Source: Pholis gunnellus
Lineage: Eukaryota; Chordata; Actinopteri; Perciformes; Pholidae
DNA length: 64,000 bases
Assembly: GCA_910591455.2 (NCBI GenBank)
Contig: OU342817.1
Location: forward strand, 1,697,480-1,761,479
Direction: 5' to 3'
A program made the position numbers and the translations under genes. Positions 1 through 14,100 of the stretch are shown piece after piece; the first letter of the stretch is position 1, and each line of letters starts with the position of its first letter. The notes beneath the pieces are model-generated. The model was not told the origin of the DNA. It was given only the letters and a program-made list of their open reading frames with translations, and made no database searches.

Positions 1-85
1 ACATTTATTGGATCCAGTCTTCATCCCCCCGGTCTTCTGCTCTCTGCTTCCACTACACCGGATCAGAGAGGATATACCTACTGCC

Positions 86-136
<51 letters not shown>

Positions 137-3052
137 GTGTGTGATTGCTGTGGGGAAATGACAGATGGGGGACACAGATCCCGAATCACAGCATGACTGT
201 GTGATGCTACAAGAGGTGACAGCAGTGGAGGATGGCTGGACGGATGAATGGTCATTTGTGTGTTTGTGTGTTTGTGTGTGTGTGTGTAGGTGTGTGTGTG
301 TGTGTGTCCAGGACCAACAATACCACAATAAACTGAATTAAGAGTCCCGTGTCACCTGAATGATAAGATATTAGCTCAGTCTATCTTTTCACCAATTGTT
401 TACACACATTCATGTATTTGCACATTAAAAGAGAAATCTGAATGACTCACCAAACAATAACAAAATGACCAAATATCACAGAATATATTAAAGCTTGTTA
501 CGGTAAAAGAAAATAGTTGTTGTTCTGATAAAAAAAAGAACATGCAAACCTTTTAAGATGTAAACGTGGGACCTTTTGTCACTGTTAGACATGATGCTAC
601 TCCAGAAAGTGCAAAAAGATTCAGTCAGTTATCAGTTAAAGCTCAGAAGCATCACAGAAAACAAACCTTCATTACTCAAAGAATCATTTGATATTATCCA
701 CACATAGCCATCACATATTGACCGTACATAAATCATGTTATACATAAATGAATATGGATTTAAATAGATATGTATTCCTCTTGAGGACATCTTCAGAGTT
801 TGAAGGGGAAAGAAGCCTTTCTGGTGAAGGCTGTTTGAGCCTCTTCTTCTCTTCTTTGGGTTTTAATGCGTCTATATAATAAGCAACAATTAAATTTACT
901 AAATTTACAGAAGAGCCCTTATTTTTGTTATGTCTTCTTGTCAGAAATCTCCTTAGAATATTCAGTTATTGAGAGAAGCACACATTGGTTTGTATCGTAA
1001 TTAGCAGACTCTGCTTCAGAACAGTGGGTCTATCAGCGCCATCTAGTGGGCCGTGGAGGTACTACCAACTAGTTTGATTAGATTATTATATCCAAAAGCA
1101 CTTCAATTAAAAAAAACTAATTCAGAATTAATTTTAATGAGCAATTACGTTTGAATATCACATCATCACGTAGAGACGAGCTTGTTTTGCCCACAGACTG
1201 TAATTTACTAAATGAACATCATGCTGTATTGAAGAAGACTTGAAACTAGAGATTGAGACCATAAACTCATGTTTACAATGTTTACTGAGGTAATAAATCA
1301 AGAGAGAAGTAGAGTCATTTTCTCATAGACTTCTATACAACCAGAGGAGTCGCCCCCTGGTGGTCACTAGAGAGAATGCAGCTTTAAGACATGAAGCAGT
1401 GGCTTCACCCGGCAGAACCGGAGGTTGCCGCCTGGTTTTGCCACTGTAGCGAGCTAACATTATCTCGGCCGCAGTGACAAAAAATGAAAAATCAGTCTTT
1501 AAAACTAAAAAGTGATGTCGGAAACAACCCTGTGCCAGTTAAAGCTCCGTGTTGTAAGGAAATATGATCCTGAGTATGTTGCATTTGGATTCATAATGGC
1601 GTTCATTACAGCTGACAAAGGCACATATTTACAGATTATTTCTTCTCTCCTTTTATGTTTTGATCACCTGCTTTAGAACATCCAACATGGCTACTGACAG
1701 AGCCCTTTGTAGAGCGTCTCTCAGCGCTGAACCACGAAGCCGTTCCTGCTGCTCTGACTTGCCTGTAAACCGTTAAATCACTTCTATTACCCTCGGAGGG
1801 ATTCGTCCACTTTTGTCCCGCCGCCTCTCGCGGTGAGATTTACATCGAGTCGGGCTCCGGCTCCCTTTCATTCAGCACATGTCCTCGCTATTGTCCCAAC
1901 TATTACAACCTCAAACTTAATTTCCTGGAAGTGATGTGGCTCTTCGTGCTTCTCCCAGGGTTCCGTTCTCTCTCTGCGGGCCTGACCTGTCACGGCAAGC
2001 GGCGCTCCCCAAAGGGCCCCGACGGCGAGAATCAAAAGTGCGCCGAGGCTTAGCGCGGCTTTTGTCCCGCTAATTAGCATAGTAATGATTAAAGAGGATT
2101 AGACGTTCAATTCATTTGGATGTAAATGTGTGCACTCTTAACCGAGCATGTGTGATTTTGTGTTGGAAGTTGTTTATTAAAACGAGGGTGTGTTTTGTGT
2201 GTTTGGTGAATATGTTTGTGTGTGTGTTTTCTTGTGTTTGTTACATCGTGGGGACATTAATCTGATCACACATTGTGGGGACTTAAAAAGACGCGGTCCT
2301 CACGATGCTAAACTAAAGTCCACTTGAATGTGTGTGTGTATGTGTAAGTGTAAGTGTGTGTCTGTAGCACATAGATAAAAAGTTTTACAACATGAGCTTG
2401 GACAGCAGCACTCCACAAGCACAACCATTCTCAGTTTCCATTTTTCTTTCTTTGAAAAAATATACTTTTCTCAATATATATTCATATACTTGTATTAAGT
2501 ATATTTTTATATACTTAATTTATGTTTCTTATTATGTTTCATCTTCAACACCTCTAAACCAGCCGTGTGTCAGCTGGAACAAATTTATTGTTCAAACTCG
2601 CTGAACATAATTCCAAATTATTGTCTTTCAACAGGCTGAATTTTGAGAGGTATGTGTAATGACACAAGACACGTAGAATATTTCTATTTAATAAAATGCC
2701 GTAAAAACATGAAGTATCAGCGTATAAAAAGTGTAAAAAAATAGAGGATTTTAAGAGAAAAAGAAAGAAAAAGACAATCTAGGTCCATAGCATCGACTCC
2801 TTTTTGCAGGTTTGCACCTGTGCTTAGTAATAGAGTATATTTACACGGCAGTACTGTTTCTTCTGCTCTGTACCTCTACCACTGTTCATGTAGTACTTCC
2901 CCTTTTTTTCTACCTCTGAATAGAGGAATTATTCAGCTGCATCGTCTGGTTTTAGAGTTTTAATCTGCTGTGACGGCTTTCACTGCTGCTGCACAGTTTT
3001 CTACAACCGGACCATTCAGGGGGAGACACTGGTGGTTTTGTGTGTACGGATT

Positions 3053-3085
<33 letters not shown>

Positions 3086-3254
3086 TTGTGTGTGTGCACG
3101 TGCTGGGCCATGTACTGCATGTTTCCTCGTTAATTAACCTGCTCGTCGGTGACGTTCCAAATCACCCAGGCGAGTTTACATTTCCTCCTGAAAATCTCAT
3201 TAGTGCCTCACCACTAAGGATTCACCACTCTGTCACTCTGTCACTCTGCCAACA

Positions 3255-3320
<66 letters not shown>

Positions 3321-4612
3321 CATCATTCAACAGGAGAAAGGCAATCTGTACTGCTTTTCCCCCCGTAGCACCGTGACATTTCCCTACCGTCTCTGTCGCC
3401 CGAGACCAAACATCCCATTTCTCATTTTCCTCCCTCTCTAATCGGATTAACCCCCGGCGTCCCTCAGCGGGCCCAGTTTCTCTATCAATGGACGACAGCT
3501 CGGCTCCTACAGCGTGCAGCTGCCTGTAAAAGAGAAACAGTCTTTTCACGGAGAGATGTAGCCGAAATCACCGGCTGCAGTAATCTGAGGTCTTTAGCAG
3601 AGGGAACAAAAAGGAGAGAGGGGGGGGGGGGGTCTGGGTTTGATTTATTGTCGGCCTCTTTGTTCGCTTCAATTGTTCTTCTGGAAGGGAGTGCGTGTTA
3701 AATGGGGATGTTATAGGAAAAAGGAGGGACTGTCTCTCTTTAATTCTGTTCATTCAAAATGTGTGTGTGTGTGTGTAGTACAGCAAATGTACTGGATGCA
3801 CTGTGTTAAACAGAGGCTAGCAGATATACGTTCATATTATACTCTTTCTTGTTTCCATCGTGCCTGTTGAACTCATTCTTATCGAAACCCCAATTAAAAT
3901 GTACAACCTGCATAAATGCAGGAAATGGCTTGAAGCTATTTGGTAGCATTACTGTGAATCCTTGTTCCTGTAACCTTTTTAAAACGTCATCTGGATTAAC
4001 TCCAACATTTAATTGAAAAAAAGCCTCTGAAAAGTCGATATTTGAGAGTACAAATTGATTAGTCAATCGATTACTCAAAGTTTTAAATGCCGCCGCACAT
4101 TCTCTTGTTTTCAGCTTCACAAAGTGACGATTATTGTGCTTCACTTTTTCAACTATTTTTGGACTTTTATACACGACACTTCTAAAAAACAACACATTAA
4201 TTGTTAATGAGGGGAAAGTGTCGTAGAAATGAAAAAATGCGTTTGACACTCATGAAATGATGTCATACAAACACATTAATATCTATGCAAACATGTATCT
4301 CTCTTAAATCAAAGACAAAATGACAAGAAAAGAAAGAAAAAGTCGTGTTATTGATCTTTATTGATCTCCTCATCAGCCCCAGCTTCTCATTGTATTCTAA
4401 GAATATTCTCTTTTTTTGTAATTCAACAGTTTTTGCCTGTGAATGCACATTTTGAAACATTAATGTATTCATTTAAAGTGTGTATGTGCAGCACTGGTCT
4501 GATGAACGGGGATAGAATAACTAATGATTTGTCCTTTGTCCCCTTCGTCTCCCTCCTTTTATCCTCACTTCCTCTCTCCCTATGTCGTCCTCCTCGTCTC
4601 CTCCCCTCTCAG
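1..4612. other. MYO10 upstream intron sequence, no exon recognised
   Basis: No open frame here resembles a myosin motor or any other family I know. The first MYO10 exon in the window begins at 4613 with a phase-0 acceptor, so this stretch is most simply the preceding intron. It holds (TG)n tracts at about 90-134 and 267-307, (GT)n at 3057-3083, (CA)n at 3253-3319, a G-run at 3619-3632, one copy of a dispersed repeat (1226-1390), and a GTGGGGAC-type repeat fragment at 2240-2330. The somewhat GC-richer block 1740-2080 has an open frame on the minus strand but no recognisable protein. It could be a conserved non-coding element; I cannot test that here. Confidence 0.6.
1226..1390 (+). repeat. Dispersed teleost repeat, copy 1
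   Basis: The segment reading from GTATTGAAGAAGACTTGAAA to GAATGCAGCTTTAAGAC matches the reverse complement of 7266-7445 (see that entry). No coding capacity was seen. Confidence 0.8.
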
Positions 4613-5538
4613 GTGTTCCTCCGGGAGTCTCTGGAGCATCGCCTGGAGAAGCAGAGGGAGATGGAGGTGCTGAGGGCCGCCGTGATCATCCAGGCCCACG
4701 TCCTGGGCTACATGGCTCGGTACGACTCGGTTTAAAGTCAAACAGATCAGAAACAAGTGACGTGTTCGTTCTAACCCAAAGTCCCGTTCGTTGACTGACC
4801 GTGCTGATTTTGCCGACGCTGTCCCCCCCCACACACACACAGGAAGCAGTACAGGAAGCTGCTGCAGTGCATTGTGGTCATCCAGAAGAACTACCGGGCT
4901 TTCTACTGGAGGAGGAAGTTCCTGCTCGTCCGCTGGGCGGCGCTCACCTTCCAGAAGCGCGTGAGAGGCCAGCTGGCCCGACGGGCCTTCAGCCAGCTGC
5001 TGGAGGAGAGGAAGAGGAGGGAGGAAGAGGAGAGGAAGAGGAGGGAGGAGGAGGAGAAGAAGAGGATGGAGGAGGAGGAGCAGAAGCTGGAGAGGTAAAA
5101 GGAGGAGTTAGTGGTATTTGGCATAGAAATCCTACCAGTTGCTTCTCTCATGTAACCCGTTGAAACCCTGAACACTCTCATGTCTGCTGCTTTTTACTCG
5201 TTGCTTTTCCGGGTTGTGTGTAATTCAAATGGAAGAAGTTTGCATTTCGGATGAGCAGTTAAAGCCACAATGAATGAGTCATGAGTCTAGTTTTTGAACT
5301 TAATATTTACACATATAACTCATGCTTTGTTTGGATTGATGTGTCTGGCCTTTACAGTCTGTATTCTTGATGGGTTTTATGGGATTTTAATGCCGCGACG
5401 AGACGGGAAATGAAACGACTTGTTTTTCCGGTAGAATCTTATCTCTTACCGTCGCTCTCAGTCAGCTGACGTCCGTCTGTCTGTTTGTGTCTCTGCAGGG
5501 AGAGACAGACGCTGGAGGCCGAGAGACTCGCCAGAGAG
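4613..5538 (+). CDS. myo10: MYO10 exons for IQ motifs and single alpha helix
   Basis: Exons 4613-4719, 4843-5094 and 5499-5538 code for in-window residues 1-133. Three IQ-type motifs are visible: AAVIIQAHVLGYMAR (about residues 21-35), VVIQKNYRAF (about 47) and LTFQKRVRGQLARR (about 69). These bind calmodulin-type light chains and form the lever arm. They are followed by runs of EER(K/R)REEE, the charge pattern of a stable single alpha helix that lengthens the lever. The acceptor at 4841-4842 follows a C8(AC)5 tract. The third exon is only 40 nt but is in phase on both sides. Confidence 0.92.
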
Positions 5539-8500
5539 GTACGATGACACGCGATGATTTAGGAGTTCATCTTTATGATTTTACATATTTCACTGATCAG
5601 TTGTTTTGCAGAGGAGCTCAGTTTCTAAACACATTCAAATGGTGCATTGCATTTAATTAGATTTCAGTCCATCAGATACATTTTCAGATACATTTTTCTT
5701 CTTTATTTTCTTCTTTATTTTCTTCTTTATTTTCTTCTTTATTTTCTCCTTTTTATCATATAAGAAGACAGACGGCGGAAGTACATTCATGTTTATATCC
5801 TTCAAGCAAGACAATGTTTACTATGAAATCTTATGTTCCTTCAGTTTTTACAGTCTTAAGTTTATTGTCGTGCTGGATCATAACAATTATTAGCACAACA
5901 AAACATCTCAATCCTTTCCATTAGTGTTGTTGTTGTTGTTGTTTTGTATGATTTGGCCACAAAAGTTGCACTTTTCCTAAAAAAAATCATTATTCTCCCA
6001 ATGCAGTGGATTTATTTCAACCTTTTTTTCAGTACAAATCAACTTTTTTCAGGAATTTTGTAGAGATGATTGTACCTCAAAAAATGACATTCATAAAACA
6101 CTCCAATTTCTTTATTATCTCACTACACTGGCAGGTTTTTATATTTCATTTGAACATTTCTATATAGTTTTATCCCAAATAGCTTTTGGTACCACAGGCA
6201 CAATAAACAAAGATTTAATTCAGATGACAGGAAGTGTTTCTGTTGCAGAGTTTTCATATTTTTGTCTTTTTTTTCCATCCTCAGGCTGAGGAGGCCAGAC
6301 GACTGGAGGAGCTTCATCTGGCTGAGGAGTTGGCTTCTCTGGCTTTGCCTCAACCTGCAGCAGCAGCAGCAGCTGCGGCATCAGCGGACACCTCGGAGGA
6401 GCCGCAGTCGGCGGAGTCGGCGGAGGCCCTCGAGGAGGCGTCCGAGTCGGACGAGGCAGTCATTCCTCACGAGGCTACTCAGGTGGAGGAGATCCTGCGG
6501 CTGGAGCGGGAGATCCAGTCGCTGCAGAGGCAGAAGGAGCGTCAGGAGCTCTCCCTGACGGAAGCCTCGCTCAACCGGCTACAGCTCCTCCGCGACCAGG
6601 AGCTCCGGCGCCTGGAGGACGAGGCGTGCAAGGCGGCGCAGCAGTTCCTCGACTCGCTGAACTTCGACGAGATCGACGAGTGCGTGAGGAACATCGAGAG
6701 CTCGCTGGGAGTCGGCGAAGGGGAGGAGAAGGAGAGCGGACGGAGGAGAGGCAACGAGGAGGAAGAGGTCGACGAAGGGTTCGAGGCGGACGACGAGGCC
6801 TTCAAGGACTCGCCCAACCCGAGCGAGCACGGCCACTCGGACGGCCAGCGGACGAGCGGGATCCGGACGAGCGATGACTCGTCCGAAGAAGACCCGTATG
6901 CCAATGACGGCGTGACCCCACCGCTGCCGCCGACCGCCCTGCTGCAACACCAGCCGCTGCCTTTACTGCCGGCGCCCCCGCCCTGCCACGCCGCCTCACC
7001 CAGCGGGGACTCGGCCTACTGTCACCCGCAGGCTTCGTCCGAGGCTCCGTCCGACGACCTGGTGGAGCTCATACCGCCGGACGAGGATTCGGACTACGAC
7101 CAGGACGACTACGACGAGGGCGCCATCGTGTCCAGCGGCAGTGTGGCCTTCTCCAACCCTCGCAGTGGCCAGTGGTCTCCTGACTACCGCGGCTCCGTTG
7201 GCACCTACAACAGCTCAGGGGCCTACCGCTTCAGCTCGGAGGGGGCCCAGTCGTCGGTGAGTTGGTGCCAGGCGGTCTTAAAACTTGCATTCTCTCTAGT
7301 GTCCACCAGGGGGCGACTCCTCTGGTTGTATAGAAGTCTATGAGAAAATGACTCTACTTCTCTCTTGATCTATTACCTCAGTAAACATTGTAAACATGAG
7401 TTTATGGTCTCAATCTCTAGTTTCAAGTCTTCTTCAATCCTTCACGATATGGCAACATCGTCGAACTCAAGGCTTCATAACATTAGTCCACAAACCAATG
7501 GGTTGCACATCCTGAATGTCTCATTGCTGCTGTTTTTATTCCAGTTTGAGGACAGCGAGGACGACTTCGACAGACTCGACACCGACGACGAACTGTCGTA
7601 CCGGCGGGACTCCGTCTACAGCTGCGTCACGCTCCCGTACTTCCACAGCTTCCTCTTCATCAAAGGTATCTCCTTCAGTACAGTACTTACGTTTCTTTGT
7701 AGCAACACTACCATTTTCATATGTAGCAGAAGAGGGTGATGACATGTTTCGTCTGCAGGCGGTCTGATGAACACGTGGAAGCGGCGCTGGTGCGTCCTGA
7801 AGGACGAGACCTTCCTGTGGTTCCGGGCCAAGCAGGAGGCTCTGAAGCAGGGCTGGCTGCACAAGAAGGGAGGCGGCTCGTCGACGCTGTCGCGCCGCAA
7901 CTGGAAGCGCCGCTGGTTCGTGCTGCGGCAGAGCAAGCTCATGTACTTTGAGAACGACGGCGAGGAGAAGATGAAGGGGGTGCTGGACATGCACGACGCC
8001 AAGTAAGGACCAATCACACGAGCCCAGGAATCTGATGTCATCAAACATGGCGGAGGCAGTTTTAAGACCCGAAGACATCAAATTTGTCCACTTTTTTATT
8101 TGTTATTGCTGGCAACAATAACTACTATCAATTATTAATACTTTATTACTTCTTAGTAATTAAGCAGAATGTGGAGTGGACTGTATTGGACATGCAGGCT
8201 GAGATTTAGGATTAAGGAAACGGACACAGTTAGACATCTGACATATAAAATGATCATAATTACAATATTGTCTCAATAACTAGGATGCAGTTCCTCTAAT
8301 GGCCACTAGATGCTCATTTTACAATAACAGCATTGAAGTAACTGGGAAATTTCTTCTCTGGAAGTGTAAATCCAGAACCGTTTAAACAAAGTTAGTGTCT
8401 TTCTTTAGATACATTTATATTCCTTTATTGTGTTCTGGCAGTGATTAAATAATATTTTATAATTCCACGTCACCTTTCTGAGGGCCACCATCACTTTTTA

Positions 8501-11156
8501 TGGCATACTATATTATGACTTTATTATTATTTTTACTACATGCAATATTATTACATTTTTCATGACGTACTATACCGAGACATTTTTATGGCATTTCAAA
8601 CTACGTCTTTTTATGACGAGCTGTACTATAAATTGATTTTTTAAATGTTTTTTTAATTACTTTTGCGAGAAACTATGCAGTAAAGATTAAAAAACAATTG
8701 TGCCCCACTTCTGGAGAGATGAATCTGTTTTTGTTTCCTGTGATCTGCAGAGAAATCATCGATAACACCGGTAAAGAGAACGGAATCAACATCGTGACGT
8801 CAGAGAGGACCTACCACCTGATCGCAGAGTCCGCCGAGGACGCCAGGTACGTTGTGTTTGTTTCTACCACGAATACCGTTTAATTTACGCTGGACATCAT
8901 CTTTCATGCAGAGATGAAGTCCAACGTTACAATGCTGACGTCACACGATCATTCTCTCTGACTCCTTCTACTTTTATCGTTTCCCCGTTACATTTACTTT
9001 ATTCGTACACACACACACACACGTATTTATTATCCCTGTGTTCGTACTGTACCGTCTATTGACACATAGATAGTAATAGGGATGCATTAATACAACATTT
9101 TCCTAAAAGGTAATATCTTATACTTGAATTTCCACCGGACGAATGTTCATTTCATCAAATACATCTGAAGAACAGAGGTAGAAAGTTTCTGCTTGGTGTG
9201 TTAATTTCAATATATTTAACATTTGATAACAGGTGAAACAAAAGTAAAAGCGGCTTAAAACATAAATTTATTTTGAATATAAATCATTTTACACGATCCC
9301 AAAAGAAATTGTTCCTTTTGTTTTTTCATGTTCACACATTTATATCTCCGTTTAGTGAGAGAAGTTGACCAAAACAAGATGTGTTGTTGCTGATGCTGAT
9401 GTTGATGTTGACGCTGATGTTGACGTTGACGTTGACGCTGATGTTGATGCTGATGCTGATGCTGACGCTGATGTTGACGTTGACGTTGACGCTGATGTTG
9501 ATGCTGACGCTGACGTTGACGTTGACGTTGACGCTGATGTTGATGCTGATGCTGATGTTGACGTTGACGTTGACGCTGATGTTGATGCTGATGCTGATGC
9601 TGACGCTGGCGTTGACGTTGGCGTTGACGTTGACGCTGATGTTGACGTTGACGTTGACGTTGACGTTGACGTTGACGCTGATGTTGACGTTGACGTTGAC
9701 GCTGATGTTGATGCTGATGCTGATGCTGACGCTGACGTTGACGTTGACGTTGATGCTGACGTTGACGTTGACGTTGGCGTTGACGTTGACGCTGATGTTG
9801 ATGTTGATGTTGATGCTGATGTTGTCTCCGTGGTTACAGCCAGTGGTTCAGCGTGCTGAGTCAGGTCCACGGCTCTACAGAGCAGGAGATCAGAGAGATG
9901 CACGACGAGCAGGCCAACCCCCAGAATGCTGTGGTGAGTACTGCCGGGGGAAGCAAAGCACTCTGGGAGATGGAGTTGCAATAATGTATGCCGGGCTGGG
10001 AGTTTTTATCAAGAATAAATGTTTTTAATGTCAGACTTTCAAATCATCTTCCCAGAACTTAAAAGCATTTAATCATCAAATTTAAAATGTGCTGATGATG
10101 TGCTGATGATGCTCAGACTTCTACCTGATTCAGCTGCTTCACACATAACAACTCAGTTTGTTGTGTTTCAAGCCTCAAATACATCAAGATGCATTATGCA
10201 AATACTAAGAGTGACGACTGAAGTTTGTGTTCAAACTGTGTGTTTTAGGGTTCAAACACTTTATCTTCTTATTACAGTGTGGATACGGTTTAAAGCTCCT
10301 TTTGTAAAGCTAAGTTTATATCGATACACAGATTTTCTGTATCTGTTTTTAGCTAAACCAGAGAAAAAGACGTCAGAAACGTCTAAATATTTAATCCCAT
10401 TGATACAAAACAATCCTGATCCTTGATGTACACCGTGGACCGCTGTGGTCTGATACATCCAGTGTGCACAGTTAGCTCAGGAACATTAGCATTAGCTCAG
10501 AGCTTTAACTCCACTCCAGAGGACAGACGGTGTGTCTGTGAGCTCGTTCACTGATCTACGAGGACGTAAAGGACGTACTCTTCAGCAAAACGACCTCCTT
10601 TATGTTGATTTATTTTAGCTGGATGATTATGAAAAACCTTTTTTTAAGCATATTTTTTTCACCAAGTCTGAGAGAGAAGGCAGAATATTTATATGTATAA
10701 ATAAATAAATAAATCCAAAGATATTAAAATGATAGAAACCACAATATAAATGGGGTACAATTAGTTTAGTCTAGTTTTTATTTTATTTTATTTTGTATAA
10801 CTAATAACTAATATCAGTGCAGGAAGAGGCACAAAGCCCACTGGGCTTATTTGAAGCCTCCACCTTTAATATTACAATTTCACAATATTATAGAGAACAC
10901 AAAATGAATAAGATATGATGTACAACAACAACAACACACAATCAATTACACTTAATACATCTCCACACAATGCATCGTCTCTTTAATTACAGCTAATCTG
11001 CATCTGCTTCATCTTTCCTTCAGTTTCCTTTGACTTTAACATTCACTGAGAGATCAAATCTGAATCCACTCGACCTCGTTCTGTTCTTTTCTATTCTGTC
11101 GAGGTCGTTTGTGTTGAACAGGACACAGGTGTGTTAGTAAAGCCACATCCTCTTTT

Positions 11157-11189
<33 letters not shown>

Positions 11190-14100
11190 AGATAATTGGT
11201 TTCCATGGGGGGCAGAAGAAGGTCAATCTCATTATCCGAACCCTGAACACTGTCACTGAGCCTCCCTCTGTCTCTTCAGGGCACGCTGGATGTGGGGATG
11301 ATCGATTCGGTTTGTGCGGCAGATAATCCAGAGAGGTGAGGACCTGCATCTGGAGTCACGTCTCGTCTCTGAGCAGACCTGCTCCACACACTTCTGTTAT
11401 TATTCAGTATTTGAAGCGTCTGTTAGATTTTGACTCTGGAGAGAGAGAGATGTGACCTCTTCCAGACGACCTGAGCCATGTGGAAGGACTCTTATTCAAA
11501 GAGTAGCTGACCTATCACGAACTCTGGTGTCAGACATCTGTTCACGTCATAAGACATGCAGTAAAGTCACAGAGTAGAACAGTCGTAGTAGAGTCCGTCT
11601 TACAGTCACAAAGCTATGATAGATGTTTGTCTGTTCTCTTCTTCCTCTGACGTGAACTCTGTTCCTTGAACACGTCACAGGCCGAACTCCTTCGTCATGA
11701 TCACGGCGAACCGCGTGCTGCACTGCAACGCCGACACGCCCGAGGAGATGCACCACTGGATCACGCTGCTGCAGCGCTCCAAGGGAGACACCCGGGTCGA
11801 CGGCCAGGAGTTCATCATCCGAGGTGACGACGCAACGGCCCGACGTCCCTTTACCCTCGATGCCTCTTAAAGGGCCGGAGTCCGTCCTAGAATATAGAAT
11901 ATATAGAGTATAGATCAGATTCACAGATATGAGTAATGTTAGAGGAACATCAGCAGGCTGGTTGTGGAAGCCGTTGACTTATTGGGTTCTTTTTACATTT
12001 TAAACTTGATTACTTTTTACTTGAAGTTCTGGTTTGCGGGCTAGTTGGTGTGGCAGCTTAACACCAAACTCCATCAACGTTTAAGCATTTATCTGACTTT
12101 ATGAGATTATAACAAACAACACAAACTTAACAGAAAATGTCTAGTTAATTAAGCTCATAAGGAAATAAATCTAACCACATCTAAGTGCTTCCACGGTCGG
12201 GTTTAGCTCGCTGCTGCGACGTGGAGCTGACTGTGAACCTTTTGTCTTGATCGCTCTGTTTCCACCAGGCTGGCTTCACAAAGAGATGAGGAACAGCACA
12301 AAGGCCTCGCTGAAGCTGAAGAAGCGCTGGTTCCTGCTTACCCACAATTCCCTGGACTACTACAAGAGCTCAGAGCGTAACGCCCTGAAGCTGGGAACGC
12401 TGGTGCTGAACAGCCTCTGCTCGGTGGTTCAGCCGGACGAAAGGGTCTTCAAAGACACCGGTGAGAAAAAGGAAATCCTGTTATTTACATTAAAGCTTCC
12501 TGTTTGCCCCTCACGGTCTTCCTCACGTACCGTTGCCACGTCGTTTATTAACGTGACTCGTTGTCTCTCGGTGTCGTCCTCCCCGGCTACAGGCTACTGG
12601 AACGTCATCGTGTACGGCCGCAAACACTCGTACCGTCTCTACTGTAAGCTGCTGAACGAGGCCACGCGCTGGGCCAACTCCATCCAGAACGTCATCGACA
12701 CCAAAGCGCCCATCGACACGCCGACGCAGCAGCTCGTCCAGGACATCAAGGTAGGAAGCTTCCCCGGCTTAAAGCTGGCGTTAGACTGCGTCCATGTCGG
12801 TGTAGTTCTACCAGAAGCTAACAGAGGGTGAGGAGACGGATCTACAGCATGAGAGCTTTTAAAGTTGTAATATTTTACAAATAGACTGGGTGACTTAATG
12901 TATTGGAACTTATTGATGAAGAAGACACATCTTTATTAGCCTTTCTGTGGATTATGCAGCCATGCAGAGTCTATCCCAGCATGCATCGGGGCAGGAAACA
13001 CTTTGTTAAGTCTCTAATCAAGTGAACATGTGTTCCTACATGCAAACTGTTGCAACAAGGTGATGGAAAAGTGTGTTTCTTTTTTTTGTTAAATTGTGAC
13101 TATTTCATAATTCCATAATTAAGATCTAACTGAAAGTTAAATGAGCACAATGACAAACCCGCCCGCTGCACGCTGCAGATAAGAGCTCAGCACAGAAGCA
13201 CAGACGTAGTGAACCCTCAGGACTCTCTCTGCTCTCTGCAGGAGAACTGTCTGAACTCGGAGGTGGTGGAGCAGATCTACAAGAGGAACCCCATCCTCCG
13301 CTTCAGCCAGCACCCGCTGCACTCGCCGCTGCTGCCGCTGCCCTACGGAGACATCCACACCAGCGGTGAGTCACACGGACACGAGACACAAAAAACACTG
13401 AAATATTCAGACAGTCTCAAGAATCAGACACCAGATTATAAGTGACAATATATGCAAATATTTTACATTCAGGAATATTCAATCACATCATTGCTTTAAT
13501 ATCTAGATATTGAGGAAGGTTAGATTTGACCAAACTATGATACATTCACTGAAATACGTGATTTAACTACTGCCTTCCAAAAGTTAACTTAAAGCATGAA
13601 CGTGTGATTATGAACACGCATTTGTTTAAATTACCAACATGTGTGTTGTACTGTACAGTATCATATCTAGTTATTATTATTAAGTGGCAGGAATTTAATT
13701 TAAGACAGAAAAGATGGATTTTTGGAAGCTTAATGAACTGATTTAAACGCAGAATTTACCTGAAGATTCAAACAATAGAGACTTGAGGTTTTTAAAGTGT
13801 TTCACAAGGCAGTTTGGTGCTAATCTCCCCTTGCAGCAGACCCACTTGTGTAGCTGCACAGGTAAAGCTTCAGGCAAAATAATAATCAAAATGAACATTA
13901 ACCGAAGTCCAGTCACGTTGTGACACAAACACGGTGATGTACCAACAGCAGCTATGATCACACAGCACTGACCTCTTCGCTCTGCCCCGGTTCAGCTCTG
14001 AGAAACAGAAGCTACACGACGCTGCAGGACGAAGCCCTCAAAGTGTTCGGCTCTCTGCAGCACCTGGAGGGCGTGGCCGACCTGGTGCCCATCATCCAGG

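Noticed and set aside
1868..2080. 70-aa minus-strand frame with a hydrophobic stretch
   Set aside because: No homology recognised and no supporting gene structure; kept only as part of the intron description.
9352..10028. Long open frames of Asp-Val, Leu-Met/Thr or Ser-Thr repeats
   Set aside because: They are translations of the 6-bp repeat in several frames on both strands; the true exon begins at 9840 in another context.
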